A stretch of 64,000 nucleotides of DNA, taken from positions 112,244 to 176,243 of the IMG/VR virus record IMGVR_UViG_3300005613_000005; one strand, 5' to 3'. The position numbers and the translations under genes are program-made. The notes beneath the pieces were generated by a model, which was not told the DNA's origin, ran no database searches, and saw only the letters and a list, made by a program, of their open reading frames with translations. Positions 41,955 to 50,095 of the stretch are shown piece after piece. The DNA comes from a virus. The first letter of the stretch is position 1, and each line of letters opens with the position of its first letter.

Positions 41955-42311
41955 TCAGCGTTCATGCGGAGGTTTAGTATAGATGTGCATCTGCATATTA
42001 TCGTCAAACCATACCCATCCTTTTTCAATCATAGTTTCTATAGAATACTTACCAGAATTTACCATCTTAGGGACTTCAACTCCCCAATAATATTTTTGAC
42101 TCCTAGCCTTTATAATCTCGTCTTGGTTATCGATGTGCCGTGTATTAACTACGGGATCAACAAGTTCACGTTTCTGTGATGGACCGTTGAGTACAGGGAG
42201 TTCGCGCTTCATCTCTGATTTACACTTCTTACATCTTAAGGTAAGTTTATCACGAGGAGCATACTTAACTACGGAATTACCACACTCACACGTATACTTA
42301 TATTTTGGCAT
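41955..42311 (-). CDS. Zinc-ribbon protein (FmdB-like)
   Basis: A 118-residue protein with an N-terminal zinc ribbon (YTCECGNSV...LRCKKCKSEM) like the FmdB/regulatory zinc-ribbon family, then a polar region and a C-terminal SIETMIEKGWVWFDDN. AAAGGTGATGTA precedes the ATG. It may bind DNA or RNA; partner unknown. Confidence 0.6.
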   Translation of the reverse strand: MPKYKYTCECGNSVVKYAPRDKLTLRCKKCKSEMKRELPVLNGPSQKRELVDPVVNTRHIDNQDEIIKARSQKYYWGVEVPKMVNSGKYSIETMIEKGWVWFDDNMQMHIYTKPPHER

Positions 42312-42523
42312 TACATCACCTTTATAGAATCCTCATCGATGACAACTATGTCCAGACGACCGTTTAAAGTATTAATAGCTATCAACTCTTCATATTGATT
42401 TTCAAGATCAGTGATCGGAAAAAACTGTTTTTTAAACAGATCGTATATTCTTTTGCCCATGATCACCTTAGACGGTTTTTGAATGTGAACAGCAAGTTCA
42501 TTAATAAGATCTATTAACTCCAT
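42311..42523 (-). CDS. Hypothetical small protein
   Basis: A 70-residue acidic protein (MELIDLINELAVHIQKPSKV). It overlaps both neighbours by single bases (TAATG), so it is coupled in an operon with the envelope protein upstream. No family is recognised. Confidence 0.5.
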   Translation of the reverse strand: MELIDLINELAVHIQKPSKVIMGKRIYDLFKKQFFPITDLENQYEELIAINTLNGRLDIVVIDEDSIKVM

Positions 42524-43236
42524 TAAAACCTCACTCCCAAACCACCACCTACAGCAAACGAACTGTTAAAATTAGATTCAGTATGCAGATCTAAGAATAT
42601 GGGACCAAAGATATCATAAGATACGTTACCGTAATAGTTCTTGTTAGACAGATATCCAATACCTAGACCAAACGACTTAGGATTTATGATCGTTATTTTT
42701 TCTTTCTCTAGTTTTTCTATGCGGGTTTTGTACTCTTGTTCTCGTTTGTCAAAATCTTTCTTCAATATCTCAACTCGCTTCTTATGTATGTCCTGCCACT
42801 TGTAAGCGATAGATTTTATCTTTGTATCGAACTCTTCCCTAATCTTAGTTACAATCTGAGTAGTTTCACTCAGTTCAGATTCTTTGTATTGTCTTATTTC
42901 GATCGTACCATCTGGTTTAACGATCTTGTAGAACGTCTCTTTCTTCTTGGCGTTGAGCTCTTTAACTTGAACTTCTAATTTGTTGATTTCTTTAGACATC
43001 TCAATCTTATATTCAGAATGCTCTTCTACTTTTTTCACTATATCTTCCGTTAACTCTTTTCGTATCTGTTCTTTCTCTTCAACTACTTTATCGATCTTCT
43101 CTTGATATTCTTGTTTAACGCGCTCCTCAATTCGTTTGGTCGGGTAGAATATCGCACCGATAACGATCCCCACGATCAACACCAGCACAAACTGCGCCAC
43201 ACGATTTTTCTTTACGAAATCAATTATCTTTTTCAT
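42523..43236 (-). CDS. Envelope-spanning coiled-coil protein with beta-strand C-terminus
   Basis: A 237-residue protein: an N-terminal membrane anchor (FVLVLIVGIVIGAIF, residues 16-30), a continuous 150-residue coiled coil, then about 50 residues of alternating beta strands (SFGLGIGYLSNKNYYGNVSY; SFAVGGGLGVRF) ending in aromatic Phe, like an outer-membrane beta signal. It could connect the inner and outer membranes, for example in lysis (spanin-like) or superinfection control. No family is recognised and the role is inferred from shape. Confidence 0.55.
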   Translation of the reverse strand: MKKIIDFVKKNRVAQFVLVLIVGIVIGAIFYPTKRIEERVKQEYQEKIDKVVEEKEQIRKELTEDIVKKVEEHSEYKIEMSKEINKLEVQVKELNAKKKETFYKIVKPDGTIEIRQYKESELSETTQIVTKIREEFDTKIKSIAYKWQDIHKKRVEILKKDFDKREQEYKTRIEKLEKEKITIINPKSFGLGIGYLSNKNYYGNVSYDIFGPIFLDLHTESNFNSSFAVGGGLGVRF

Positions 43237-43237
43237 A

Positions 43238-44107
43238 TTACTCTCCTAACAAACAAAGCGATAGTTTATATAAATCACTGTCTTCACCATGATATATGCG
43301 AAAAGCTTCTGTTATTCCTTTATCACCGTATAATTTCTTGATCTTCCTGTTAAACATCCACCTAAACGGCCTCATATACCATTTATGACCTATCGCTTTA
43401 TATCGTAACCACGATATCAACTTACCGGTAGTCTTGTTCGGATCATTATTTTCAAACGACACTTTTCCAACATACCACAGATAAAACAACGGATTAGGAA
43501 CACAATCGGCGGATACTTGATACGTAAAGACATGCCATCCTTGACGAACACATTCAAAATATTTAAGATTAGGAAGAGGATCGAATAGTTTATGAACGCT
43601 GAATTTCATAGGGGCACGGTTGTCGTACGAATACCACCAAAATTTCTTACCATACTGGAGTATCTCTTGCGGATAACGCTGAAATTCTTTTCCGAACATC
43701 ACGCTGAACGATATCGCAGCATAGTTATCCCATTGATCCTTACGATCATCACGACCAGGATTACGATTGTATAGTCCAGGTATTATATCTTCGCCGAAAC
43801 CACCGGATCTGCGACGTCCCAGATTACGTATAGCTTTGTGCAAGCGATCCGCGTCTACTTCATCGAATATTCCTAATTCATGGAACAACGCGTACATCTC
43901 CATAGTAAACAATATAGTATTGTCAGAATAATACTGATAATATAAACCATTATATAGTTCACTTATCATCTTAGCTTTTATTTTCTTTGCTTTTTCAATA
44001 TTCATATCAATCTCATCCTTATCGTTGCATCGATCATGCAGTAGCAACATAATACCACCAAAAATAATCAATGTTAATATAACATACTTAACGATATTAC
44101 TGCCCAA
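43238..44107 (-). CDS. Membrane-anchored aromatic-rich protein, TTG start
   Basis: A 289-residue protein with one N-terminal membrane segment (YVILTLIIFGGIMLLL) and a large Trp/Tyr/Arg-rich domain (KFWWYSYDNRAPMKFSVHKL; IGHKWYMRPFRWMFNRKIKK). The start is a TTG overlapping the end of groEL with GGAGGAT close by. The aromatic composition recalls the gene at 8451-8864. No family is recognised. Confidence 0.5.
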   Translation of the reverse strand: MGSNIVKYVILTLIIFGGIMLLLHDRCNDKDEIDMNIEKAKKIKAKMISELYNGLYYQYYSDNTILFTMEMYALFHELGIFDEVDADRLHKAIRNLGRRRSGGFGEDIIPGLYNRNPGRDDRKDQWDNYAAISFSVMFGKEFQRYPQEILQYGKKFWWYSYDNRAPMKFSVHKLFDPLPNLKYFECVRQGWHVFTYQVSADCVPNPLFYLWYVGKVSFENNDPNKTTGKLISWLRYKAIGHKWYMRPFRWMFNRKIKKLYGDKGITEAFRIYHGEDSDLYKLSLCLLGE

Positions 44108-45818
44108 ATCCTCCTGCTCCCATCATGTCCCTAAACGACTTTTCTGCTAGATCAAGTTGATTTTCAAGATCAGAATTACGCGGCACTACTACAAGACCAC
44201 CTAAAGTTATCAGGAGTAAAGCAACTGAAAGAGCATTACCGATAGCGACTCTTGCAACTTTAGCAGGTTCGATGATACCGGCCTCAAAAGGATCAGTAAC
44301 CTTATGTTCACTTGCGTCAAACACTTTCTTGGGTAAACCTTCTTGATTATGCGCGCGCAGCATCTCCCTGATATGATCTATATCGTCGTTGTTTTCTCCA
44401 CAGTTGTTCATGAGTAAATTGAACGGTTCACGTAGAGCGTTGACTATTATATCGTACGACGGTTTCTTATCTTTCAACTCATCGATTATATCAGCCAACT
44501 GTAACGTCACGGTGCAACCACCCGGAATAACTCCTTCGGCAATAGCAGAGCGAACAGATTCAACTGCATCTTCAACACGAGCCATCTTTTCCCTGGTCTC
44601 TAACACGGAAGTAGCACCGACCCATATAGTAGAAACACCGCCTGTTAACTTACTTATAGCGGTGCGTATATGCATCTTGTCTAGATCACTAAAAGCCTGA
44701 TTTAAGATACTTTTAAGCTCAGATATACGATTGTCTACAGCATCAGCATCAGGACAACATTGAATAAACGCTTCATATAAATTAATGGTGGCTTGATCAA
44801 ACTCGCCGAACACGTCGTCGGGGATATCGTCCATGGTAAAAGCAGTAACGCTGACAGGATCCCAGATCTTTCCACCAGTATACGCTGACATGTCTTCTAA
44901 AAACATAGATCTTCCATTAGGTAAACCAGACCTGGGAGTTTTGACCGGAACGACCGTAAGGCCGTTCTTAGTCGTTGTCACCAACTTGTCGATAACTATA
45001 TCAGAGAACTCATGAGCCATTATGATTATCGGTTCACCCGGAATTTCTCTGGCCTGATAGATATCTTGAATTATGCCAGGAACCTTAAGGTCGGTTATCT
45101 TTCCATCGTAGAGAAAAACCACACCTTGATCCATGTAAACCTGTTGATTAGCCCTATCATTGATGAACGCAGGTCCCATGTGTCCTATCTCTTTAAGACC
45201 GCTGGTAACTATATACCCATCTAAAGCTTCAACACGGATCTGATCTCCCTGAGCTTCTTCGATCAAAACCTTACCATCGTCTCCTGCAGCTAGAACTGCT
45301 TCTACAGCGTACCTCGCTATCTCAGTATCACCGTTAGCTGATATAGTAGCAACTTGACGAAGTTGTTCGTCGGTCTCTGCTTTGACTGCGTTATCTTTTA
45401 AATACGGGACGATCACGTCCGTATACAGTTTATTAAGTTCGTTGGCGATTTTCTGCGGGTTATATTTGGGATTCTCAACGACGAACTGTTGCCCATATTT
45501 CGTGATAGCGTCGGCTAAAACTATAGCCGTCGTAGTTCCATCACCCGCATCTTTCGCAGTGTTGATGCATATCTCTTTACAGGCTTCTACTATAGTATTT
45601 GCTCCAGCATCAGCCATTCCTAATTCTTTAGCGACCGTTACGCCATCTTTAGTTACCAATGGAGCCATATTATCACGTTCTATTAAAACTCCGCGACCTC
45701 CAGGACCTAAGGTTCGACCGACTGATGCTGCCATAGTCCCTATACTATCGGCAACTAATTTACTAAGTCGCGCGGTATCAGATATGATATCTTTTGCTTT
45801 TGATTTACTATAAATCAT
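44097..45818 (-). CDS. groEL: GroEL-type chaperonin
   Basis: A 573-residue group I chaperonin. Diagnostic segments include TLGPGGRGVLIERD, KDAGDGTTTAIVLADAI (the ATP-binding DGTTT), VEDAVESVRSAIAEGVIPGG and the apical domain around 190-370. The usual Gly-Gly-Met tail is replaced by FRDMMGAGGFGQ. No GroES is visible nearby, so it either uses the host co-chaperonin or works alone as in some giant phages. AAAAGGAGAAGTA precedes the ATG. Confidence 0.93.
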   Translation of the reverse strand: MIYSKSKAKDIISDTARLSKLVADSIGTMAASVGRTLGPGGRGVLIERDNMAPLVTKDGVTVAKELGMADAGANTIVEACKEICINTAKDAGDGTTTAIVLADAITKYGQQFVVENPKYNPQKIANELNKLYTDVIVPYLKDNAVKAETDEQLRQVATISANGDTEIARYAVEAVLAAGDDGKVLIEEAQGDQIRVEALDGYIVTSGLKEIGHMGPAFINDRANQQVYMDQGVVFLYDGKITDLKVPGIIQDIYQAREIPGEPIIIMAHEFSDIVIDKLVTTTKNGLTVVPVKTPRSGLPNGRSMFLEDMSAYTGGKIWDPVSVTAFTMDDIPDDVFGEFDQATINLYEAFIQCCPDADAVDNRISELKSILNQAFSDLDKMHIRTAISKLTGGVSTIWVGATSVLETREKMARVEDAVESVRSAIAEGVIPGGCTVTLQLADIIDELKDKKPSYDIIVNALREPFNLLMNNCGENNDDIDHIREMLRAHNQEGLPKKVFDASEHKVTDPFEAGIIEPAKVARVAIGNALSVALLLITLGGLVVVPRNSDLENQLDLAEKSFRDMMGAGGFGQ

Positions 45819-45833
45819 TACTTCTCCTTTTAC

Positions 45834-46094
45834 TCATCGTAATTCTGTAACAAAATATTGATTTGATGCATTACATTCAAAATGAACAACATAAACTATA
45901 TAATCAACCATTAGATTTGAAAAATGATCCATATTTTCAACTGTTCCGTGTAATTTACATCTATGAAATTCATGGCGTTCACGAACACGTGCTGATTTAC
46001 ATTGATCGATGTGAACTACATCACCATGTTTATATTTTAAAACGGGTTCCGAACATCCAACCAACAACAACAATAACAATATATATTTCATCAT
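45834..46094 (-). CDS. Small lipoprotein
   Basis: An 86-residue protein with a signal peptide and lipobox (YILLLLLLVGC), so it should be lipid-modified at Cys14 and anchored in the envelope. The mature part is His/Cys-rich (VHIDQCKSARVRERHEFHRC). AAAGGATAA precedes the start. It could be an outer spanin or a superinfection-exclusion protein; neither is proven. Confidence 0.55.
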   Translation of the reverse strand: MMKYILLLLLLVGCSEPVLKYKHGDVVHIDQCKSARVRERHEFHRCKLHGTVENMDHFSNLMVDYIVYVVHFECNASNQYFVTELR

Positions 46095-46132
46095 TTATCC
46101 TTTTCTATTATTTTAAATATTTGCTGATCCAT

Positions 46133-46163
46133 TTACCATCTCTTTTTCTGTTTATGATCTTTA
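46133..46163 (-). repeat. Direct repeat, HNH copy
   Basis: 31 bases match the segment at 46735-46765 at 27 positions without gaps. It encodes the final KQKKRW and stop of the HNH gene. Confidence 0.85.
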
Positions 46164-46741
46164 TACTTACTGCCCTTACTTAAATTATCTTTAGCCCACA
46201 TAGGTTGCAGATTACTGTAATGGCAAGCTTTCTTTAATTCTTCAGGGCTAGATAAGTTAAATTTGCTCAAAGGTTTAACGTGGTCTATGTGCCACTGTCC
46301 ATAGTTATCCCAGGACATCCCTGGTTGGAACTTTAACTCTAAGTGTCTTTTAAACTCTTCTATTGAACAGCCTAAGTCTCTAACCGCCGAACCATGTTTT
46401 TGATTGTTTTTAAGGGCGTTGTAAAGTCGTATTCGTAAATACTTTACTATTCGATAATCAATATCATATTTTAATCGTTTTTTACAATAATTATTTCGAA
46501 TATTACGACTTGCAATATTATATTGTTTAACCTTATCAGGATTATTTTCTCGCCATCTTTTTCCCTTCACTAACTCTCGTTCTTTATTTAATTGATAATA
46601 CTGTTTTCTATATCGCTTTTGTGCCTCAACATTGATTGTCCGGCCACGACATGTCCTACAAGTAGTCTTATATACAACATCTCCATTTTTTCTCTTATGA
46701 GATATTTCTAATTTATTGCCGCATTTACATCTCATTACCAT
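46133..46741 (-). CDS. HNH homing endonuclease (subfamily A)
   Basis: A 202-residue HNH nuclease with a zinc ribbon (CKCGNKLEI...CRTCRG), the shared GSAVRDLGCSIEEFKRHLEL segment, WHIDHVKPLSKFNLS and ACHYSNLQPMWAKDNLS. Its last residues (KDHKQKKRW) repeat the end of the upstream methylase-like protein (KDYKQKKRW). The start overlaps that gene's stop; the Met at 46735 (TAATG) is an alternative start. Confidence 0.92.
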   Translation of the reverse strand: MVMRCKCGNKLEISHKRKNGDVVYKTTCRTCRGRTINVEAQKRYRKQYYQLNKERELVKGKRWRENNPDKVKQYNIASRNIRNNYCKKRLKYDIDYRIVKYLRIRLYNALKNNQKHGSAVRDLGCSIEEFKRHLELKFQPGMSWDNYGQWHIDHVKPLSKFNLSSPEELKKACHYSNLQPMWAKDNLSKGSKYKDHKQKKRW

Positions 46742-46765
46742 CTCTTCTTTTGTTTGTAATCTTTA
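46735..46765 (-). repeat. Direct repeat, methylase copy
   Basis: The second copy, at the end of the methylase-like gene. Together the copies bracket the HNH gene and suggest that insertion recreated the 3' end of the target. Confidence 0.85.
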
Positions 46766-47439
46766 ACAATCTTATGATATTTCTTTATCTTTCGCTTATC
46801 TCGTTCATATCCATAAAACGAATGACCTAGCTTGAGTGCCGCCCTAAGAGCAGCGGTTGACGACATAAAAGGATCGAATATTATGGAGCCGGGTAGACAA
46901 TCCGTCATGCGAATCAACAACTCAGCTAGGTCTACGGGATAAGAGTCATCGAGCGAACCGGTCTCTACCAACCAACTGTTGCCCGGACACGTCACTTCCT
47001 CAGGTGTTTTCATGTACTGCCGTATAGGTAAACGATCTAGTTTCCAAACGACCCCATTGCAGAAGTGCAAGACGAATTCATGGGTATTGACCAAACTCGT
47101 CTCTGATCGTTTACCTGGAAACCAACTTTTTTGAACTATGATATTGTCTATATGATGAAAATTACATTCTTTCATTACTTTACATACCTCAAACGGTCTC
47201 GATTTATCTTCAACAGGAGCGTAACATATTAAAAACACTACACCGTTTGGTACCATATGAGCTTTTAGTTTGTTGGCAAATTTCTTAATATATTCAACTG
47301 AATAACCATCTCGTTTACGAATAGGTATACGACATATGCAACACTCGATACCATGAGGCCATATGGCATGCTCGTCCATCGCATCGAGATCGCTCAGATG
47401 TATGTTAGTATTAAAAAGTATAGACAAATTGTCCACCAA
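46735..47439 (-). CDS. DNA methylase-like protein (N4/N6 fold, atypical)
   Basis: A 234-residue protein. The C-terminal part (YPVDLAELLIRMTDCLPGSI, then DPFMSSTAALRAALKLGHSF) is the AdoMet-binding end of the N6/N4 DNA methylase family. Where the catalytic DPPY motif is expected I see only CICRIPIRKRDGY, so it may be inactive or have another target. The start is TTG or the following GTG, both with TAGGAG upstream. It may protect phage DNA or be a decayed enzyme. Confidence 0.65.
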   Translation of the reverse strand: MVDNLSILFNTNIHLSDLDAMDEHAIWPHGIECCICRIPIRKRDGYSVEYIKKFANKLKAHMVPNGVVFLICYAPVEDKSRPFEVCKVMKECNFHHIDNIIVQKSWFPGKRSETSLVNTHEFVLHFCNGVVWKLDRLPIRQYMKTPEEVTCPGNSWLVETGSLDDSYPVDLAELLIRMTDCLPGSIIFDPFMSSTAALRAALKLGHSFYGYERDKRKIKKYHKIVKDYKQKKRW

Positions 47440-47469
47440 TAAAGCTCCTACGTATAGTTATACCTATTT

Positions 47470-47814
47470 TTAAGAGTTCTGTGTGAAAAGTGTATGAACT
47501 GCTTTATCTATCTGTTCCTTGCGTAACTCGTCTGCTTCTTTGATAAAAGCATCAACGTTACGTATGGTCGCTACCACTTTAAGACGATTGTTCTGGATAT
47601 AGTATTTTAAGCTCATATGATTAGTAGGTTCAGGAATGGCATTATCACAGGCACCGACCAACTCAACCGTGGCTGCTATAGTATTGTAAGCAGAAGCTAT
47701 AACACCGAATGGACCAACGGTTGATGGTACTTGATGTTGGTAGTTGACGGTCATGACAGCAATCGAAAACCCATACCAACCAAATATCTCTTCTAGTTCT
47801 TCATGGTAGTTCAT
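47470..47814 (-). CDS. Hypothetical small protein
   Basis: A 114-residue protein (FGWYGFSIAVMTVNYQHQVP; AFIKEADELRKEQIDKAVHT), the last of three overlapping genes of similar size (47.5-48.5 kb). Its ATG overlaps the upstream stop. No family is recognised. Confidence 0.45.
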   Translation of the reverse strand: MNYHEELEEIFGWYGFSIAVMTVNYQHQVPSTVGPFGVIASAYNTIAATVELVGACDNAIPEPTNHMSLKYYIQNNRLKVVATIRNVDAFIKEADELRKEQIDKAVHTLFTQNS

Positions 47815-48137
47815 GTCTTGTCTTCCGAATCGTCTGCTAAAAATTCTCGGATCACATGATCTGAGACATTTTTATAATAAGTTCTATAAGTTTCAACGTA
47901 GTGATCGACATCTCGTATGCGAAGTCGTATACACTTCTTACCATCGATCTCGTCGTACTGTATCTCAGTTTTACCAGCCGTTAACCAATCTATATCACCA
48001 TCCCCGATCAACACAACATCAGCGCTTCTTAAAGATAATAGTCCTTTACTAAAATAAGTATCAGAACTAAACGAAATTTCAACGATCGTAAAACCTAAAT
48101 TCTCTATGATATCTTTTAAAATCGCGTCTGGGCTCAT
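47811..48137 (-). CDS. Hypothetical small protein
   Basis: A 108-residue protein (NLGFTIVEISFSSDTYFSKG; LRIRDVDHYVETYRTYYKNV). It overlaps both neighbours by four bases. The layout (short helix, beta-rich core, helical end) matches its two neighbours, suggesting an old tandem duplication. Confidence 0.45.
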   Translation of the reverse strand: MSPDAILKDIIENLGFTIVEISFSSDTYFSKGLLSLRSADVVLIGDGDIDWLTAGKTEIQYDEIDGKKCIRLRIRDVDHYVETYRTYYKNVSDHVIREFLADDSEDKT

Positions 48138-48523
48138 TCTTCGTCCTTGGTCAATAACTTATCCATAAACTGATCGAAAAGGTGAGAGTACATCTCATGT
48201 AATTCTTTTTTAACATCGTCAACAAACTTCTTTAAATTATACGTCACCATCTTACATTCGATAACATCACCGACAGTTGATCCCATTTTAATGGTAGCAT
48301 CCTGCATAACCTGCGGCAAGATCTGTGGTGAATGAAGCATCATGGTTATCTCAATCGAAGTATACGTAGTGGAAGTTACAGTACAAACAGCATTAGTGCC
48401 GGTATGATACGTCATATATGGTGAGTTATTTTTTCCTAAACTAACAGTTACCAAAGATATCTCATCACCGTAACAACCTTTGAGTAACATTATTAAATCT
48501 TGAATAGCATCAGTGTCCATCAT
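48134..48523 (-). CDS. Hypothetical small protein
   Basis: A 129-residue protein (CYGDEISLVTVSLGKNNSPY; LKKFVDDVKKELHEMYSHLF), first of the three small overlapping genes after dUTPase. No family is recognised. Confidence 0.45.
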   Translation of the reverse strand: MMDTDAIQDLIMLLKGCYGDEISLVTVSLGKNNSPYMTYHTGTNAVCTVTSTTYTSIEITMMLHSPQILPQVMQDATIKMGSTVGDVIECKMVTYNLKKFVDDVKKELHEMYSHLFDQFMDKLLTKDEE

Positions 48524-49056
48524 TTACCGCTCGATCCAAAACCACCGTCGCCGCGATCCGTATCTGTATCAACACTTTCGACTTGTTCAACGAAAAACTC
48601 ACTGTTGTGAGGATTAATGGTCATCTGCGCGATCTTCTCGCCTTTCTTAACGGCGATGTTCTTCTGCCTGTACTGCATGGACGAAGATACTCCTTGATAG
48701 TATTCTTTATCATAGTAGTTGAGGTTAGTACATATGACATGCGGGACACCACGGTATCCTTCATCTATCACGCCGGCCCATACTAACATACCTTTTGAGC
48801 CAAGCCCTGATTTTGTCTCTATCCTTCCCCAAACTCCTCGAGGAAACTTGACCCTGATGTTCAACGGGTGTTTTATGACTTGACCGGGTGCTATAGAGAT
48901 ATCTTCCGTAGCGTACAGGTCGAAACCCGCGTCTGTGGGATGAGCTTTAGTCGGCAGGGTGCCATTCTCGAGTACTTCTACCTCAATCTTGAAAGCATCG
49001 TCATGGATTTTCTTCATCCACCGCTGTTTTTTAGCAATATCGTCTGAATTGTGCAT
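48520..49056 (-). CDS. dut: dUTPase
   Basis: A 178-residue trimeric-type dUTPase. The motifs are DAGFDLYA at 42-49, SGLGSKG at 83-89, GVIDEGYRG at 95-103, GEKIAQM and the C-terminal RGDGGFGSSG at 168-177. It hydrolyses dUTP to dUMP and so keeps uracil out of phage DNA and supplies dTMP synthesis. GGAGTATAGT precedes the ATG, which overlaps the YqeY-like gene stop region. Confidence 0.95.
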   Translation of the reverse strand: MHNSDDIAKKQRWMKKIHDDAFKIEVEVLENGTLPTKAHPTDAGFDLYATEDISIAPGQVIKHPLNIRVKFPRGVWGRIETKSGLGSKGMLVWAGVIDEGYRGVPHVICTNLNYYDKEYYQGVSSSMQYRQKNIAVKKGEKIAQMTINPHNSEFFVEQVESVDTDTDRGDGGFGSSGK

Positions 49057-49057
49057 A

Positions 49058-49498
49058 CTATACTCCGTTCTTTTTCATGTAACTGTCAACGGCCATGAAC
49101 GCTACGCGACCGGAAACTATCTTACCTATTTTTTTACCCTCTGATTTAACGTATGCTATCAGTATCCCTTTATTAATTTCTGCCGGTTTAACCGTTGAAA
49201 GATAGTCGTCTAAGATTTTATAAGCTTCATCTACGCTGATCTCTTGCGGCATGAACTCTTTAACTATCGCCATCTCTCTTTTAGTTTTATCTATGAAATC
49301 CTGCGCGATGTTTTTTATGAAAGTAGCTTTCTCAAGTTTCGTATAATAAGCACAGATAACTTCTATCTCAGTTCGTTTATCTTTTGCTTTCTTACTTTCT
49401 TCTTCAATACATGACTTTATCATGCGCAACACATCGCGCCTAAAAAAATCTTTGCTCTTCATCGCCGCCACGATCTCTTCGTTTATTTTTTTCAGCAT
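49058..49498 (-). CDS. YqeY/GatB-tail-like protein, TAG stop
   Basis: A 146-residue protein from MLKKINEEIVAAMK; I chose ATG 49498 because GTGGAG lies seven bases upstream. The pattern AMKSKDFFRRDVLRMIKSCI, then KEFMPQEISVDEAYKILDDY and VSGRVAFMAVDSYMK is that of YqeY, related to the tRNA-binding tail of the GatB amidotransferase. Its cellular role is poorly known. It lies about 600 bases from the suppressor tRNA, a possible functional link. Stop TAG. Confidence 0.75.
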   Translation of the reverse strand: MLKKINEEIVAAMKSKDFFRRDVLRMIKSCIEEESKKAKDKRTEIEVICAYYTKLEKATFIKNIAQDFIDKTKREMAIVKEFMPQEISVDEAYKILDDYLSTVKPAEINKGILIAYVKSEGKKIGKIVSGRVAFMAVDSYMKKNGV

Positions 49499-49715
49499 AT
49501 CATTTCTCCACAATATAAAACAATTCTACTACACCACAATATCTTTATGTTTTTAAAAAAAATATTGCGAGTCACACGATCTTGCGGGTAAAATAAAATC
49601 CTGGTCAACACCACCTCACCTTACTTAACTATACCTTACAAACTATAGTCTACAGATTTTGCGTTCCGCAAAACTGATATTCGCGCGTTTCGCGCGAAGT
49701 GAAGTGATGTAAGGT
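49499..49715 (-). other. Intergenic region with two tight hairpins
   Basis: No convincing gene. Just after the DenV-like stop the minus strand carries two perfect hairpins with three-base loops: TTCGCGCG/CGCGCGAA (49680-49698) and TTTTGCG/CGCAAAA (49657-49673). A GTG-started frame of about 40 codons (VLTRILFYPQDRVTRNIFF) runs into the YqeY start after an AAGGTGAGG, but its composition is not persuasive. It could be a 3' RNA structure or processing signal. Confidence 0.45.
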
Positions 49716-50075
49716 TTAGTCAGGATAGATGTTGTTCATAAAATAATTATATTTTTTACGACAATGCTCACATCGGTCTAACAGATCTTTAAGAGCGTTT
49801 GGTACGTTGACGCGGTAGTACTGTTGATGGTCAGGTAGATAAGATATATCTGGTTGTTCATAGTTACTTTTATGGTTGTATCCACGCCATTCCATCTCGT
49901 GCGCTAGTTGATCGTGGCGTCGCTTCATGTGCATTGGCTCTATGCAGTTGTTTTTTATATAGCCGTCTATCTTATGCTGTTTCACGAATACGTGACGATG
50001 TTTGTGAAGCTCATTGTATTCACCGAGCAGGTGTTTCCTGCACAAGATTCTCGGATCGACCATCCACATTCTCAT
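49716..50075 (-). CDS. Pyrimidine-dimer DNA glycosylase (DenV-like)
   Basis: A 119-residue protein. MRMWMVDPRILCRKHLLGEY, NELHKHRHVFVKQHKI and RRHDQLAHEMEWRGYNHKS follow the pattern of the pyrimidine-dimer glycosylase/T4 endonuclease V family (HLxxEYxEL, RHDxLxxEMxxRG). T4 DenV uses an N-terminal Thr as nucleophile; here the protein begins Met-Arg, so chemistry may differ. It would remove UV dimers. CGGAGTTTAC precedes the ATG, directly downstream of the tRNA. Confidence 0.7.
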   Translation of the reverse strand: MRMWMVDPRILCRKHLLGEYNELHKHRHVFVKQHKIDGYIKNNCIEPMHMKRRHDQLAHEMEWRGYNHKSNYEQPDISYLPDHQQYYRVNVPNALKDLLDRCEHCRKKYNYFMNNIYPD

Positions 50076-50095
50076 GTAAACTCCGTTATCAATAT

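Noticed and set aside
49499-49715. Small gene of about 40 codons upstream of the YqeY-like gene
   Set aside because: The frame is open, but its composition is poor and a T-run supplies most of its hydrophobic residues.
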